Assembly (NCBI GenBank): GCA_028720105.1
Contig: JAQYLI010000004.1
Span: 112,022-176,021 of the forward strand
Reading direction: 5' to 3'
Length of the DNA: 64,000 nucleotides
DNA from: Oscillospiraceae bacterium
Lineage (GTDB): Bacteria; Bacillota; Clostridia; Oscillospirales; Ruminococcaceae
The notes under the pieces were generated by a model. The model saw only the letters and a list, made by a program, of their open reading frames with translations, had not been told where the DNA came from and ran no database searches. Below, piece after piece: positions 8,731 to 17,194 of this stretch. Each line of letters begins with the position of its first letter. Positions within the stretch are counted from its first letter, which is position 1. The translations under genes and the position numbers were made by a program.

Positions 8731-9934
8731 ATTGTTTTTTCAAGTCCACGCAGGCAACGATCATCTCGCCCTTTTTGTTGTAGAATTTGGAAGAAATAGT
8801 CTTACAGCTTTTGCCCGTAGCATTGCTTATGTACCAGCCGGAAATAAAGGGGTCTTCAATCTGCTCCTTGATGGCGTAGAAATAATTCTTGATGTCGTGA
8901 TTAACGCCCATCAGCGCAGGGTGATAGCCTTCAAGTATCTCAACACCCGGGGTCATGACCGTGTCGGTTATCTGAAAGCCCTTGCTGTCAATGAGAAAGG
9001 CACACTCTATCTCGCTGTGCTCGTCAACATAGTCCCGAAGCTCCGCATTGTAATCGTCGTGGGTCATACAGGAAAGACGGTTCACAAGCTCATAAATAAT
9101 GCGCTTGTAGCTTTCGATCATCATATTGACCACAGTAGGATTTTTTTTTGTGGAAATGTTCAGCTTCTGAGCGGCTTCCTCCACCCTGAGCCTTGCCTCG
9201 TTTGTAAACAGATAATTAAACTGCTCGGGCTTCTGGAAATAAAATCCCTGGAAATAGTCCACTCCAAGTATCATACAGGTAATTACCTCGTCCACCGTTT
9301 CAACGCCCTCGGCAACGGTCATTGCGCCTATCTGCTTTGCGGTGTTGATAATGGAGCGGAAGACCTCCTGATTGTACTTGTTGCTGTCTATCTGGGAAAC
9401 GATCGCCCTGTCTATCTTGATGATATCGGGATTTATGAGCATAATGCGGTTTAAAGTGTCAAGCCCCGCGCTCACATTGTCAAGAGCGATAAGAAATCCC
9501 TTTGAGCGGTAAAAATCCACGAACATCATCAGATTATAGGAGTCCTTAACTCTTGACTCGTTCAGCTCGATAACGATATTCTGGGGAGAGATGTGATTTT
9601 CGGCGGCAGTCCTCTGAATTTCCCCCGTACCCGAGGTAATGCCGTTTAAAACCGAGGTTTCAAAATTTATAAAAAGAGACGGAGCAGAGCTTTCTGCGGA
9701 GAAGGCTCTCATAGCCTTTTCACGGCATATCCTGTCCAGGGTCAGCACAGTGCCGTCCTTTTTGGCATACTCAAACAGAAAATAGGGTGAAACTATCTCG
9801 TCCTTGTATCTTCCTCGGGAGAGGGCTTCAAGACCGATGTATTTTTTCGTGTTCAGGGAGTATATAGGCTGAAATTCAACGATAATATCCTTTTTTTCAA
9901 TAATTTCACGGACGATCTCAGCGGTTACTTTCAC
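8729..9934 (-). CDS. EAL-domain protein, putative c-di-GMP phosphodiesterase
   Basis: 401 aa. EAL domain at about residues 15-240: EALSR at 33-37, the glutamate of ELNES, KIDRAIV and EGVET can be seen. The usual DDFG loop reads DNVSAG, so the second aspartate is Asn. The C-terminal 150 residues form a separate domain resembling ligand-sensing PAS/Cache-type modules (IECAFLIDSKGFQ...). No GGDEF domain and no membrane segment. It would hydrolyse cyclic di-GMP if active, with the C-terminal module as sensor. GTG start at 9932-9934 with GGAGA upstream; it follows a small membrane-protein gene by 26 nt. Confidence 0.85.
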   Translation of the reverse strand: MKVTAEIVREIIEKKDIIVEFQPIYSLNTKKYIGLEALSRGRYKDEIVSPYFLFEYAKKDGTVLTLDRICREKAMRAFSAESSAPSLFINFETSVLNGITSGTGEIQRTAAENHISPQNIVIELNESRVKDSYNLMMFVDFYRSKGFLIALDNVSAGLDTLNRIMLINPDIIKIDRAIVSQIDSNKYNQEVFRSIINTAKQIGAMTVAEGVETVDEVITCMILGVDYFQGFYFQKPEQFNYLFTNEARLRVEEAAQKLNISTKKNPTVVNMMIESYKRIIYELVNRLSCMTHDDYNAELRDYVDEHSEIECAFLIDSKGFQITDTVMTPGVEILEGYHPALMGVNHDIKNYFYAIKEQIEDPFISGWYISNATGKSCKTISSKFYNKKGEMIVACVDLKKQ

Positions 9935-9960
9935 GGTGTAATCTCCAATCTAAAAATAAT

Positions 9961-10341
9961 TTATGTCAGCTTCTTCTGTGTCAGGATATCGGTAACAGTC
10001 TTGTTCTCGGGCTCAGCTTTGGCACAGATACGGTTGTACAGTCTGTACAGCTTCTGAGTGCTGTTTTCGATGAAGCAGTAATATATTAGGTAACAGAAAT
10101 CGAGAATGAGCAGCAGACCGTCCACGATAAGAAACGGTATAAGCTCCGAAATGAAGAAAACGCACAGCCCGATAAACAGCAGCAGACAGCACATCACCGT
10201 GACGATAAGGTGAATGAGCCTTTCGTGCTGAATAAATTCTATCTGAACGAGATGTTCTCTTTTAAGCGCCTGCCAGTCGGTATTTTCGTCTTCGAGAGCA
10301 GCCTCCACCGACTTCATATAAGTAGTTATGTAGCTTCCCAT
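9961..10341 (-). CDS. Hypothetical two-span membrane protein
   Basis: 126 aa from the ATG at 10339-10341, chosen because it has a GGGTGA site; an upstream TTG lacks one. Two adjacent hydrophobic segments cover about residues 42-65 and 70-90, with Glu/Lys-rich cytoplasmic ends. No family recognised. It precedes the EAL gene by 26 nt and shares its promoter, so it may be the membrane partner of that soluble EAL protein (inference). Confidence 0.65.
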   Translation of the reverse strand: MGSYITTYMKSVEAALEDENTDWQALKREHLVQIEFIQHERLIHLIVTVMCCLLLFIGLCVFFISELIPFLIVDGLLLILDFCYLIYYCFIENSTQKLYRLYNRICAKAEPENKTVTDILTQKKLT

Positions 10342-10368
10342 ATCGGTCACCCTTTCCAAATTAGTTAT

Positions 10369-10397
10369 ATTATACCATACTTTAAATTAAATTTCAA
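10369..10397 (-). promoter_or_regulatory. Sigma-A promoter of the membrane protein/EAL operon
   Basis: Minus strand TTGAAA (10392-10397), 17 bp, TATAAT (10369-10374), TGg extension. It is divergent from the promoter at 10438. Confidence 0.8.
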
Positions 10398-10437
10398 TAA
10401 GATTTCGTTAAAAATTCAGAATAAATCTCTTTTGCTA

Positions 10438-10466
10438 TTGAAATGACAGTAAGAATGTGTTATACT
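10438..10466 (+). promoter_or_regulatory. Sigma-A promoter of the DUF368 gene
   Basis: TTGAAA (10438-10443), 17 bp, TATACT (10461-10466) with a TGt extension. Confidence 0.8.
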
Positions 10467-10499
10467 GAATGGGAATTTTAATAATGGAGGAAAAGAAAT

Positions 10500-11357
10500 A
10501 TGAAGAAGTTTACGGAATGGCTCCTGCTGGTCATAAAAGGAGCCTGCGTGGGCATTGCCGACGCCATTCCCGGAGTCAGCGGCGGCACGATCGCATTTAT
10601 ACTTAAAATATATGACAAACTGCTGGACGCTATTGATCTTAATCTGAAAAAGCTCAAAAAAAATCTGCCCTTTATCATACCTCTGGGAATAGGCATAGTG
10701 CTGGGAATTTTCCTTGCCTCAAAGGTGCTGGGATATCTTTTCGAGCACCACAACGTTCCCACACAGTTTTTCTTTCTCGGAATAATCATAGGTTCTCTGC
10801 CCGCTATCGTAAAGGAGTGCAGAAGCGCAGGAAAGCTTAAACCCGTTCACCTTGTTCCCTTTCTTATTTCGGCTGTGGGAATAATCCTCTTCAACTCCTT
10901 AAAGGAGGGCAGCGCCGCATTCGGCACAGGTCCTGTGGCAATAATCATAATGACAGTCTTTGCCGCAGCTGCAATGATAATGCCCGGTCTCAGCGGCGCA
11001 CTTGTCCTTAAAATTCTCGGCGGCTATGACAATGCCATCAGAGCGGTAAGCGAACTGGATATCATAACTCTTGTTTATTATGCCATAGGAGCCGTTATCG
11101 GACTTCTTGCAGCGGCAAAAATAATAAGCATACTTCTGAAAAAGTGCAAGACGGGAACCTATTGTGCAATTCTCGGACTGATAATCGGTTCACTTCCTGC
11201 GGTATATCCGAAAGAATTTACACTTAACGGCGAGGGCATAGTCGCTATTGTGATTTTCATTATCGGTCTTGCCCTTCCCCTCGCAATGGAGCGAATGGGA
11301 AAAAAGCGTGGCACAGATGATGATAAGCCCGAGGAAAATCAACCAACGGTTGAATAA
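10500..11357 (+). CDS. DUF368 membrane protein, candidate polyprenyl-phosphate translocase (PopT family)
   Basis: 285 aa, polytopic, with about eight hydrophobic segments. The N-terminal KGACVGIADAIPGVSGGT (residues 14-31) is the hallmark of DUF368. A second related motif, AAAMIMPGLSGA, follows at about 158-169, giving an internally repeated fold with two re-entrant loops. Members of this family have been reported to return undecaprenyl phosphate across the membrane for reuse in wall synthesis. The charged C-terminal tail is cytoplasmic. ATG at 10500 has GGAGG 10 nt upstream and a single dedicated promoter. Family call is firm; the transport role is from family knowledge. Confidence 0.9.
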   Translation: MKKFTEWLLLVIKGACVGIADAIPGVSGGTIAFILKIYDKLLDAIDLNLKKLKKNLPFIIPLGIGIVLGIFLASKVLGYLFEHHNVPTQFFFLGIIIGSLPAIVKECRSAGKLKPVHLVPFLISAVGIILFNSLKEGSAAFGTGPVAIIIMTVFAAAAMIMPGLSGALVLKILGGYDNAIRAVSELDIITLVYYAIGAVIGLLAAAKIISILLKKCKTGTYCAILGLIIGSLPAVYPKEFTLNGEGIVAIVIFIIGLALPLAMERMGKKRGTDDDKPEENQPTVE

Positions 11358-11376
11358 ATTTCAACAGATGGTCTCT

Positions 11377-11405
11377 GTACAATATTTTGCATTGCCGTTA
11401 TAATT
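11377..11405 (+). promoter_or_regulatory. Probable promoter of the XRE/beta-helix gene
   Basis: TGTACA (11377-11382), 17 bp, TATAAT (11400-11405); the -35 is weak. Confidence 0.5.
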
Positions 11406-11435
11406 AAATAAAATAATAATGCGGAGGTCATCATT

Positions 11436-12200
11436 ATGAAAATAGTTATTTCGGAGAACATAAAAAGGCTGAGAACGGAAAAAGGAATATCCCAGGAAAA
11501 GCTTGCCGAGCATATGGGAGTAACCGTGCAGGCGGTGAGCAAATGGGAAAACGGGCTGTCTTGCCCCGATATATCGCTGATGCCCGAGCTTGGAGAATTT
11601 TTCGGCGTAACCGTAGATTTCCTGCTTACGGGTAGGGAAAGTGTAATTCAGCCAGCGTGCGGACTGCCCGATGACGGCAGGCTGCGGATAGTACAGGCAA
11701 TGGGAAATAAAATTCTCACGCAGAACGAATACGACGGAAAGCTTGTGATAAAGCTTCAAATGCCTTCACCCACGGAGCAGCCAAGTCTTAATGTGGATAT
11801 ATGGAGCGGCTGTACAATTGAGGGTGACGTTAACGGAAATATTCAGTGCGGCGACGGTGTGATCTGCGGAAACGTGGGCGGCGGAGTGTCCTGCGGAGAT
11901 GGAGTAAACTGCGGCAATGTGGGCGGCGGAGTATCGGCAGGTGACGGAGTAAACTGCGGCAACGTAGGCGGCAGCGTGACCGCAGGTGATGATATACACT
12001 GCGGCGATATCGGCGCAAACGCTTCAGCAGGGGGCGATATCGAGTGCGCTGTGATACACGGCAATGTACAAAGCTGCGAGGGTGATATCGACTGCACCGA
12101 AATACAGGGCGATGTTCGCTGCGAGGGCGATATCACCATAAACAAAGACAGACCCGACCGCAAAAGCATATTCGACAACGGTTTCTTTAATAAAAAATAG
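11436..12200 (+). CDS. XRE regulator with Cys/Gly-rich beta-helix-like tail
   Basis: 254 aa. Residues 5-65 form a Cro/C1-type helix-turn-helix (ISQEKLAEHMGVTVQAVSKWE). A linker (70-120) leads to a repeat region: five units of exactly 15 residues at 138-212 with consensus CGDGVxCGNVGGGVS, then three shorter G-D-I/V turns. The periodic Gly and hydrophobic pattern resembles the stacked-turn beta-helices of bactofilin and DUF342-type proteins. The cysteines recur at fixed register, so metal or redox binding is conceivable (inference). ATG has a GCGGAGG site. It lies 60 nt before sigK. Confidence 0.8.
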   Translation: MKIVISENIKRLRTEKGISQEKLAEHMGVTVQAVSKWENGLSCPDISLMPELGEFFGVTVDFLLTGRESVIQPACGLPDDGRLRIVQAMGNKILTQNEYDGKLVIKLQMPSPTEQPSLNVDIWSGCTIEGDVNGNIQCGDGVICGNVGGGVSCGDGVNCGNVGGGVSAGDGVNCGNVGGSVTAGDDIHCGDIGANASAGGDIECAVIHGNVQSCEGDIDCTEIQGDVRCEGDITINKDRPDRKSIFDNGFFNKK

Positions 12201-12222
12201 AATAGGACAAATTTCACCCCGA

Positions 12223-12245
12223 ATATACATTACCAAAATGTATAT
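12223..12245 (+). promoter_or_regulatory. Perfect inverted repeat next to the sigK ribosome binding site
   Basis: ATATACATT (12223-12231) and AATGTATAT (12237-12245) flank a 5-nt loop; two more outer pairs (C-G, G-C) form after one mismatch. It ends directly before GAGGTGAT, the sigK ribosome binding site. It could be an operator or an mRNA hairpin. Confidence 0.6.
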
Positions 12246-12259
12246 CCGAGGTGATTTTT

Positions 12260-12943
12260 ATGTTTGGCGGACTTATCTCGTGGCTTCTGGAGCATATGCT
12301 GTATTTTGCCCTACATATGGACAGCAGCACCGTATTCCCGAAGCCCCTGTCCGCAGAAAAGGAAGCGGAGGCATTCAAGAGAATGGCGGAGGGTGACGAC
12401 AGCGCCCGAGGTGAGCTTATCGAGCATAATCTCCGCCTTGTGGCACACGTGGTGAAGAAATACTATTCCCCGAACGTTGACAGCGAGGAGCTTATTTCCA
12501 TAGGCACCATCGGGCTTATCAAGGCGGTGTCCTCCTTTAACAATTCCAAATCCACCCGCTTTGCCACCTATGCGGCAAAGTGCATAGATAACGAGGTGCT
12601 TATGTATTTCCGAAGCGCCAAAAAGAGCGCCCGAGACGTCTATCTTGACGAGCCTGTGGATACCGACAAGGACGGCAACAGTATGAGCCTTATGGACATA
12701 ATCGCCGAAGACGACAACCTTGTGGACAGGATAGACGTGATGATAAAATCCCGTCAGCTGTACGGCTTCATTGACAAGTGCCTTGACGAGCGTGAAAAGG
12801 AGGTCATACGCCACCGCTACGGGCTGTACGGCTTAAAGCCCCTTACCCAGCGGGAGGTAGCCGACAAACTGAACATCTCCCGTTCCTACGTTTCGAGAAT
12901 TGAAAAAAAGGCTCTGGAGAAGCTCAGAGATATGTACGAATAA
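12260..12943 (+). CDS. sigK: RNA polymerase sigma factor SigK
   Basis: 227 aa. The N-terminal hydrophobic stretch (FGGLISWLLEHMLYFAL) is typical of SigK precursors. Region 2 (ELIEHNLRLVAHVVKKY ... IGTIGLIKAV, about residues 50-110) and region 4 with a helix-turn-helix (TQREVADKLNISRSYVSRIEK, about 195-215) are complete. SigK directs late mother-cell gene expression in endospore formation. The ATG at 12260 is chosen over GTG 12251 because GAGGTGA sits just upstream of it. The gene is uninterrupted (no skin element). A terminator follows at once. Confidence 0.9.
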   Translation: MFGGLISWLLEHMLYFALHMDSSTVFPKPLSAEKEAEAFKRMAEGDDSARGELIEHNLRLVAHVVKKYYSPNVDSEELISIGTIGLIKAVSSFNNSKSTRFATYAAKCIDNEVLMYFRSAKKSARDVYLDEPVDTDKDGNSMSLMDIIAEDDNLVDRIDVMIKSRQLYGFIDKCLDEREKEVIRHRYGLYGLKPLTQREVADKLNISRSYVSRIEKKALEKLRDMYE

Positions 12944-12949
12944 AATGAG

Positions 12950-12977
12950 AGCCTGCATTTCTGGTGCAGGCTTTTTT
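12950..12977 (+). terminator. Rho-independent terminator of sigK
   Basis: AGCCTGCA (12950-12957) pairs with TGCAGGCT (12965-12972), followed by TTTTTT. Confidence 0.9.
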
Positions 12978-13140
12978 GGTGGTGAACAAGGATTTATGGG
13001 GAATATATTGCAGTTTTCAAATTTATCACTTTGAGTGAATAATAACACAACAAATAATATGTATCAAAAAATGATTGAGAAATTTAAAAAGGCATATATG
13101 ACACTCAACATTGCTGTATAAAGTTTTGTCGCTTCAGGTA

Positions 13141-13169
13141 TTGAAATGCAAAAGGGGATATGTTATAAT
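13141..13169 (+). promoter_or_regulatory. Sigma-A promoter of the small 62-aa gene
   Basis: TTGAAA (13141-13146), 17 bp, TATAAT (13164-13169), TGt extension. The rest of the 12978-13222 gap shows nothing further. Confidence 0.85.
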
Positions 13170-13222
13170 ATATTAAATGAAATGACCCACAGAACATTTA
13201 AAATGTCAGGGAGGAAAAAACT

Positions 13223-13411
13223 ATGCCCAAAATAAAGCATATAAAAGCAGATCTGCTTTCCGACGAGGAGCTTACCGCCGTATCGGATATGTTCGATAAC
13301 GCCGAGCGGAGAATGGACGAAAAGCTTATGGAAGAGATAGACCGCCGCAAAGAAGGTATGGTCAGAAGCAGTACGGGGTTGTGGGTACCCTATGATCCGG
13401 ATAAAAAGTAA
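13223..13411 (+). CDS. Small hypothetical protein (62 aa)
   Basis: 62 aa, highly charged, mostly helical (EELTAVSDMFDNAERRMDEK), ending in a short WVPYDPDKK tail. Family unknown. It is well supported as a gene: a consensus promoter, an AGGGAGGA site 8-12 nt before ATG, and a strong hairpin just after the stop. Probably a small soluble protein expressed on its own; no function is inferred. Confidence 0.7.
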   Translation: MPKIKHIKADLLSDEELTAVSDMFDNAERRMDEKLMEEIDRRKEGMVRSSTGLWVPYDPDKK

Positions 13412-13448
13412 AAACAGGGCTTGCACGAAACTGTCCGTGCAAGCCCTG
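13411..13448 (-). terminator. Terminator of the RNA methyltransferase gene
   Basis: A perfect 13-bp stem (13415-13427 with 13436-13448). On the minus strand it is followed by TTTTTACTTTTT. On the plus strand the tail is less U-rich, but it probably also stops the small gene at 13223-13411. Confidence 0.85.
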
Positions 13449-13451
13449 AAA

Positions 13452-14567
13452 TTATTTATAATATGAAAACAGCTGACATTTTATCATACCGTTGTAAAGC
13501 TTTCTCCGCTTGTCCGCACGCTTTCCGAAGAATTTCTCAAAATCCTCGTGGGGAGCTATCACCGAGCAGGGGTGAGTCTTGTCCGCAAGGAAAACCCTGC
13601 CCATAGTTTCGTAAAGCTTTTCGGCTTCCTTTATCTCAAGAAGTCTTTCACCGTAAGGGGGATTGCATACGGTAAGGGTGTTGTCCCTGTTGACATAATT
13701 CTTGATGTCCGCCCTCTCGGCTTTTATCCTGTTTCGCACGCCTGCCTTGGCGCAGTTATCGGTGGTGAGAGCCACACACTCGGGATCAATGTCATAGCCG
13801 TAGGCGTAAAAGTCGCTGTCCCTGATAATGCTGTCCATAGCCCGTGTACGTTCCTCACGCCAAATTTCGGGGGAAATGCAGTCCCATTTCTCGGCGGCAA
13901 AGGTGCGCTTTAAGCCCGGTGCAATGTTCAGAGCCTTGTAAGCCGCCTCGATAAGCAGAGTGCCGCTGCCGCAGAAAGGGTCGCAGAAAACCGTGTCACG
14001 TCTCACCTGAGCAAGGTCTATAATGCCCGCCGCAAGGGTCTCCTTAATGGGGGCGGCGTTGGAATTTCGGCGGTAGCCTCTTTTGTGAAGCCCTGCACCC
14101 GAGGTGTCAAGGTAAATGGAAGCCTTGTCCTTTAAAATGTTGAACTGTATCTGATGAACAGCGCCCGTTTCCTCGAAATAGCTTACGTGATATACGCTTT
14201 CAAGCCGCTTCACCGCCGCCTTTTTAATAATTGACTGACAGGCGGGGAGACTCGAGAGCTGAGAGCTTATGCTGTGACCCTTAACGGGGAATGCGTCGCT
14301 TTTGCCGATAAACCGCTCAAGGGGAAGGGCTTTCACGCCCTCGAAAAGCTTGTCGAAGGTGTCCGCCTCAAACTCGCCTAAAAGTATCTGAACTCTTTCG
14401 GCGGTGGCAAGGCAGAGGTTTGCCCTCGCTATCATATTTTCATCGCCCTCAAAGGTCACACGTCCGTCGGTAACGGAAATATTCTCTCCGCCCATTTTTC
14501 TGACCTCGAAATTCAGAACGCTTTCAAGCCCGAAATGACAGGGGCAGCCAAGTTTTATTTTATCCAT
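13452..14567 (-). CDS. THUMP-domain class I RNA methyltransferase
   Basis: 371 aa. The start is ATG 14565-14567 with AAGGA upstream; the reading frame stays open into the upstream intergenic region without support. An N-terminal THUMP RNA-binding domain (about 1-160) precedes a Rossmann methyltransferase with the SAM loop FCDPFCGSGTLLIEAA and the catalytic NPPYGERL motif, matching the RlmL/YpsC N2-guanine 23S rRNA methyltransferases. It lies downstream of the PBP1A gene with 76 nt between, where two hairpins (14589-14609 and about 14607-14632) are seen. Confidence 0.9.
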   Translation of the reverse strand: MDKIKLGCPCHFGLESVLNFEVRKMGGENISVTDGRVTFEGDENMIARANLCLATAERVQILLGEFEADTFDKLFEGVKALPLERFIGKSDAFPVKGHSISSQLSSLPACQSIIKKAAVKRLESVYHVSYFEETGAVHQIQFNILKDKASIYLDTSGAGLHKRGYRRNSNAAPIKETLAAGIIDLAQVRRDTVFCDPFCGSGTLLIEAAYKALNIAPGLKRTFAAEKWDCISPEIWREERTRAMDSIIRDSDFYAYGYDIDPECVALTTDNCAKAGVRNRIKAERADIKNYVNRDNTLTVCNPPYGERLLEIKEAEKLYETMGRVFLADKTHPCSVIAPHEDFEKFFGKRADKRRKLYNGMIKCQLFSYYK

Positions 14568-14643
14568 AAATTCAATCCTTAAATCAGCATTTTTGCTTTG
14601 GTAATGCTTCTCCCCGCCGGGGCAGGGAGAAATACGTTTTTTA

Positions 14644-16959
14644 TCAGTTGTTTCCGTCGTCAAGCAGCTCGTTTGTAAGTCCGTCAATGTCGATAGCGTC
14701 GGGGGAGATGGTGGTAATAGCCGCCTCGGTTATTTCGGGAAGCTTGGGAGCTGCCGCAGCGCCGCCGCACTTTGTGCATATGGGAGGAACATTTGTGGAC
14801 TTGTAATATCCCACATTTCCCGTAGGACAGCTTCCGCTGGCGATAAGACCCGTGTTGGAGCAGTAGTAAAGCTCCTTGACGGTATCGCACTCGGGAAATT
14901 CCGTTCTTGTGCCTGCCTCGGCAATGTCACCGAAAATATTCTTCCACAGCTGTGCCGAGCCGTAATATGTTCCCGACTTGACAGTCCTGTTGTCATCATA
15001 GCCGTACCATACGCCGCTTACATAATCGGGAGTGCAGCCTACGAAAAGGGTGTCTCTCCAGTCCTGAGTGGTACCTGTTTTGCCCACAACGGGAACATTG
15101 TTAAGCTTTGCCGCACGGCCCGTACCGTTGGGACCCTCGATTACCGTCTGCATAAGCTTGTTCATAACGTAAGCAGATTCTTCACTGATGGACTGAATGG
15201 GAGTATACTGGTGCTGCAGGATTATCTCGCCCGATGGGTCGATAACGTGGGTGTATGATGTGGGAGCGAAATATTTTCCGCCGTTTCCGAAAGGCTGATA
15301 TGCCGCCACAAGCTCTCTGAGGTAGATGCCCTCGGTAAGAGCACCCACAGACATAGGCGAAAGGTTAGCGTCGTAAGCTGTAAGAGTGGATATCTGATAT
15401 TTGTTCATTACAAATTCAAATACGTTAGCGGCTCCTGCACCCTCTACAAGACGGGCGGAAACGGTGTTGAGAGACCTCTGGAGAGCCTGGAAGGTAAAGT
15501 AGGAACGTCCGCTCCAAACGTTGTCCGCACTTGTGGAGCTGTAGTTTGTAGGCCATTTTCTTGTCTGACCGGGATTGTTCTCGTCGGGTATCTCAATAGG
15601 TAAGTCCTGAATGATGGAAGACCAGGTGATAAGGTTATTCTCAATGGAATATGAGTAACCCGCAAGTGGCTTGAAGCAGGAACCTGCCTGTCTCTTTGCC
15701 ATAGTGGCGCGGTTGAAGATGTTGGAGCCTGCCTTCTCACCGATACCGCCTGCAACCGCAAGAATGTTGCCCGTATAGTCCATAACGATGAACGCCGACT
15801 GAGGAGGGTCGCTGAGAACGCTGTCAGAAAATGTGGTGTAGTCGCGGTATTTCTCCTCTATCTTCTCCTGCATTTCAATATCAATGGGAGTATGAATGGT
15901 GTAGCCGCCGTTGTAGAGCATATCGCTGGCGGAGTCAAAATCAACGCCGTAAAGCTCCATAAGGTCGAGAGTAACGTCTCTGATTACCATATCCACATAC
16001 CAGTTCTGAATCTCGTTTGTGGTCTTATCCTGGCTAGGGTCTCTGAAATGAAGCTCCTCGTTGACAGCTTCCTCGTACTGCTCCTCGGAAATAGCGGCAT
16101 TTTTGTACATTGCCTTTAAAACAAGCTCCTGACGCTCCTTGTTAGCCTCGGGGTCGGCAAATGGATTGAGCCTCTCGGGACTTTTGGGGATAGCCGCAAG
16201 GCAGGCAGCCTCGGCAAGTGTCAGCTCGGAAACGTCCTTTCCAAAATATTTGAGAGAAGCTGCCTGAATACCCGATGCGCTTCCGCCCATACCAACGCAG
16301 TTCAGGTAAGCTTCAAGTATCTCGTCCTTGGTTCGGTAGCGCTCAAGGTCGCTGGCACGGAATATTTCACGCATCTTTCTGTCCCAGTTGCTGTCATCAT
16401 CGCCCGAAACGTTTTTGATAAGCTGCTGGGTAATGGTGGAACCGCCCTGCCTGCTGCTGTAGATAACGCCGCCCAGAATTTCGTTTAAGAATGCGCCGAA
16501 GGTACGCTTCCAGTCAACGCCTGCGTGCTCGTAGAAACGCTCGTCCTCGATGTAAACGAAGGCGTCACGGACGTGTCTGGGGATACGCTCTATGGATATG
16601 GGGATACGGTTTGCGGCACGGCTTATCTTTGTAAGCTCAACATCGTTGCCTTCCTTGTCCTTGCCGTAGATGAAGGTGGTGTAGGCAAGGTCAAGGCTGT
16701 CAAGGTCGATGTCTATAGGCGTGCTTTCACGGAACTGCATTACATACAGCGTAAGAGCCGCCGCAATTATGGAAACGCTTATAACCGCAATAAGGATAAG
16801 GGACAGCAGCACTGTTCCTATGACAGTAAGGGTCTTTCGTATGGGGCCTGCTTTTTTCTTTTTTCTCTTTTTCTTTTTGTTTTCAGCGGTCGAAGCCTTT
16901 TCTTCCGCCATATGGGCGGGTTTGCCTGCGGCTGCTTTCTTTTTGTTCTCGCTGCTCAA
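14644..16959 (-). CDS. pbpA: Class A penicillin-binding protein 1A
   Basis: 771 aa. A Lys-rich cytoplasmic tail and one membrane helix (about 47-76) precede a GT51 glycosyltransferase (EDERFYEHAGVDW, GGSTITQQLIKN) and a transpeptidase with SxxK = SCFK, SLN and KTGTT. It polymerises and crosslinks peptidoglycan outside the membrane. The C-terminus (about 700-745) has four cysteines in CxxxxxLYYC and CTKC-like patterns, common in clostridial PBP1A. The start is TTG 16957-16959, supported by AAAGGAGG 9 nt upstream. Gene symbol by family only. Confidence 0.93.
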   Translation of the reverse strand: MSSENKKKAAAGKPAHMAEEKASTAENKKKKRKKKKAGPIRKTLTVIGTVLLSLILIAVISVSIIAAALTLYVMQFRESTPIDIDLDSLDLAYTTFIYGKDKEGNDVELTKISRAANRIPISIERIPRHVRDAFVYIEDERFYEHAGVDWKRTFGAFLNEILGGVIYSSRQGGSTITQQLIKNVSGDDDSNWDRKMREIFRASDLERYRTKDEILEAYLNCVGMGGSASGIQAASLKYFGKDVSELTLAEAACLAAIPKSPERLNPFADPEANKERQELVLKAMYKNAAISEEQYEEAVNEELHFRDPSQDKTTNEIQNWYVDMVIRDVTLDLMELYGVDFDSASDMLYNGGYTIHTPIDIEMQEKIEEKYRDYTTFSDSVLSDPPQSAFIVMDYTGNILAVAGGIGEKAGSNIFNRATMAKRQAGSCFKPLAGYSYSIENNLITWSSIIQDLPIEIPDENNPGQTRKWPTNYSSTSADNVWSGRSYFTFQALQRSLNTVSARLVEGAGAANVFEFVMNKYQISTLTAYDANLSPMSVGALTEGIYLRELVAAYQPFGNGGKYFAPTSYTHVIDPSGEIILQHQYTPIQSISEESAYVMNKLMQTVIEGPNGTGRAAKLNNVPVVGKTGTTQDWRDTLFVGCTPDYVSGVWYGYDDNRTVKSGTYYGSAQLWKNIFGDIAEAGTRTEFPECDTVKELYYCSNTGLIASGSCPTGNVGYYKSTNVPPICTKCGGAAAAPKLPEITEAAITTISPDAIDIDGLTNELLDDGNN

Positions 16960-17043
16960 GGGTAATTGCCTCCTTTAAGGTCGCAGTATATACGGCAGAT
17001 AGATCTGCACTTTGGATAGGTTTATGTAAGCGTATATAAATAT

Positions 17044-17072
17044 ATTATATCATATCTTCCCGGGCATTTAAA
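17044..17072 (-). promoter_or_regulatory. Probable promoter of the PBP1A gene
   Basis: Minus strand TTTAAA (17067-17072), 17 bp, TATAAT (17044-17049), TGa extension. Confidence 0.6.
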
Positions 17073-17134
17073 GGCTTTTCTGGTATATTTCATTATTTGT
17101 TAATAAATTTTAAGCATTTAAGGTAAAACTATGG

Positions 17135-17163
17135 TTGACGTAAAGGGAAAAGTAGTATATAAT
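17135..17163 (+). promoter_or_regulatory. Sigma-A promoter of the 437-aa gene
   Basis: TTGACG (17135-17140), 17 bp, TATAAT (17158-17163). Confidence 0.8.
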
Positions 17164-17194
17164 TGAAATTAGAATTTATGAGACGGGTGATGAA

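Noticed and set aside
8492..9454. 320-codon plus-strand frame across the tandem repeats and EAL gene
   Set aside because: Its start lies in GC-rich repeats and the rest is antisense to a clear EAL domain.
14589..14632. Terminator between the PBP1A and RNA methyltransferase genes
   Set aside because: The GC-rich hairpin is not followed by a T run on the minus strand; it may instead affect processing or nothing.
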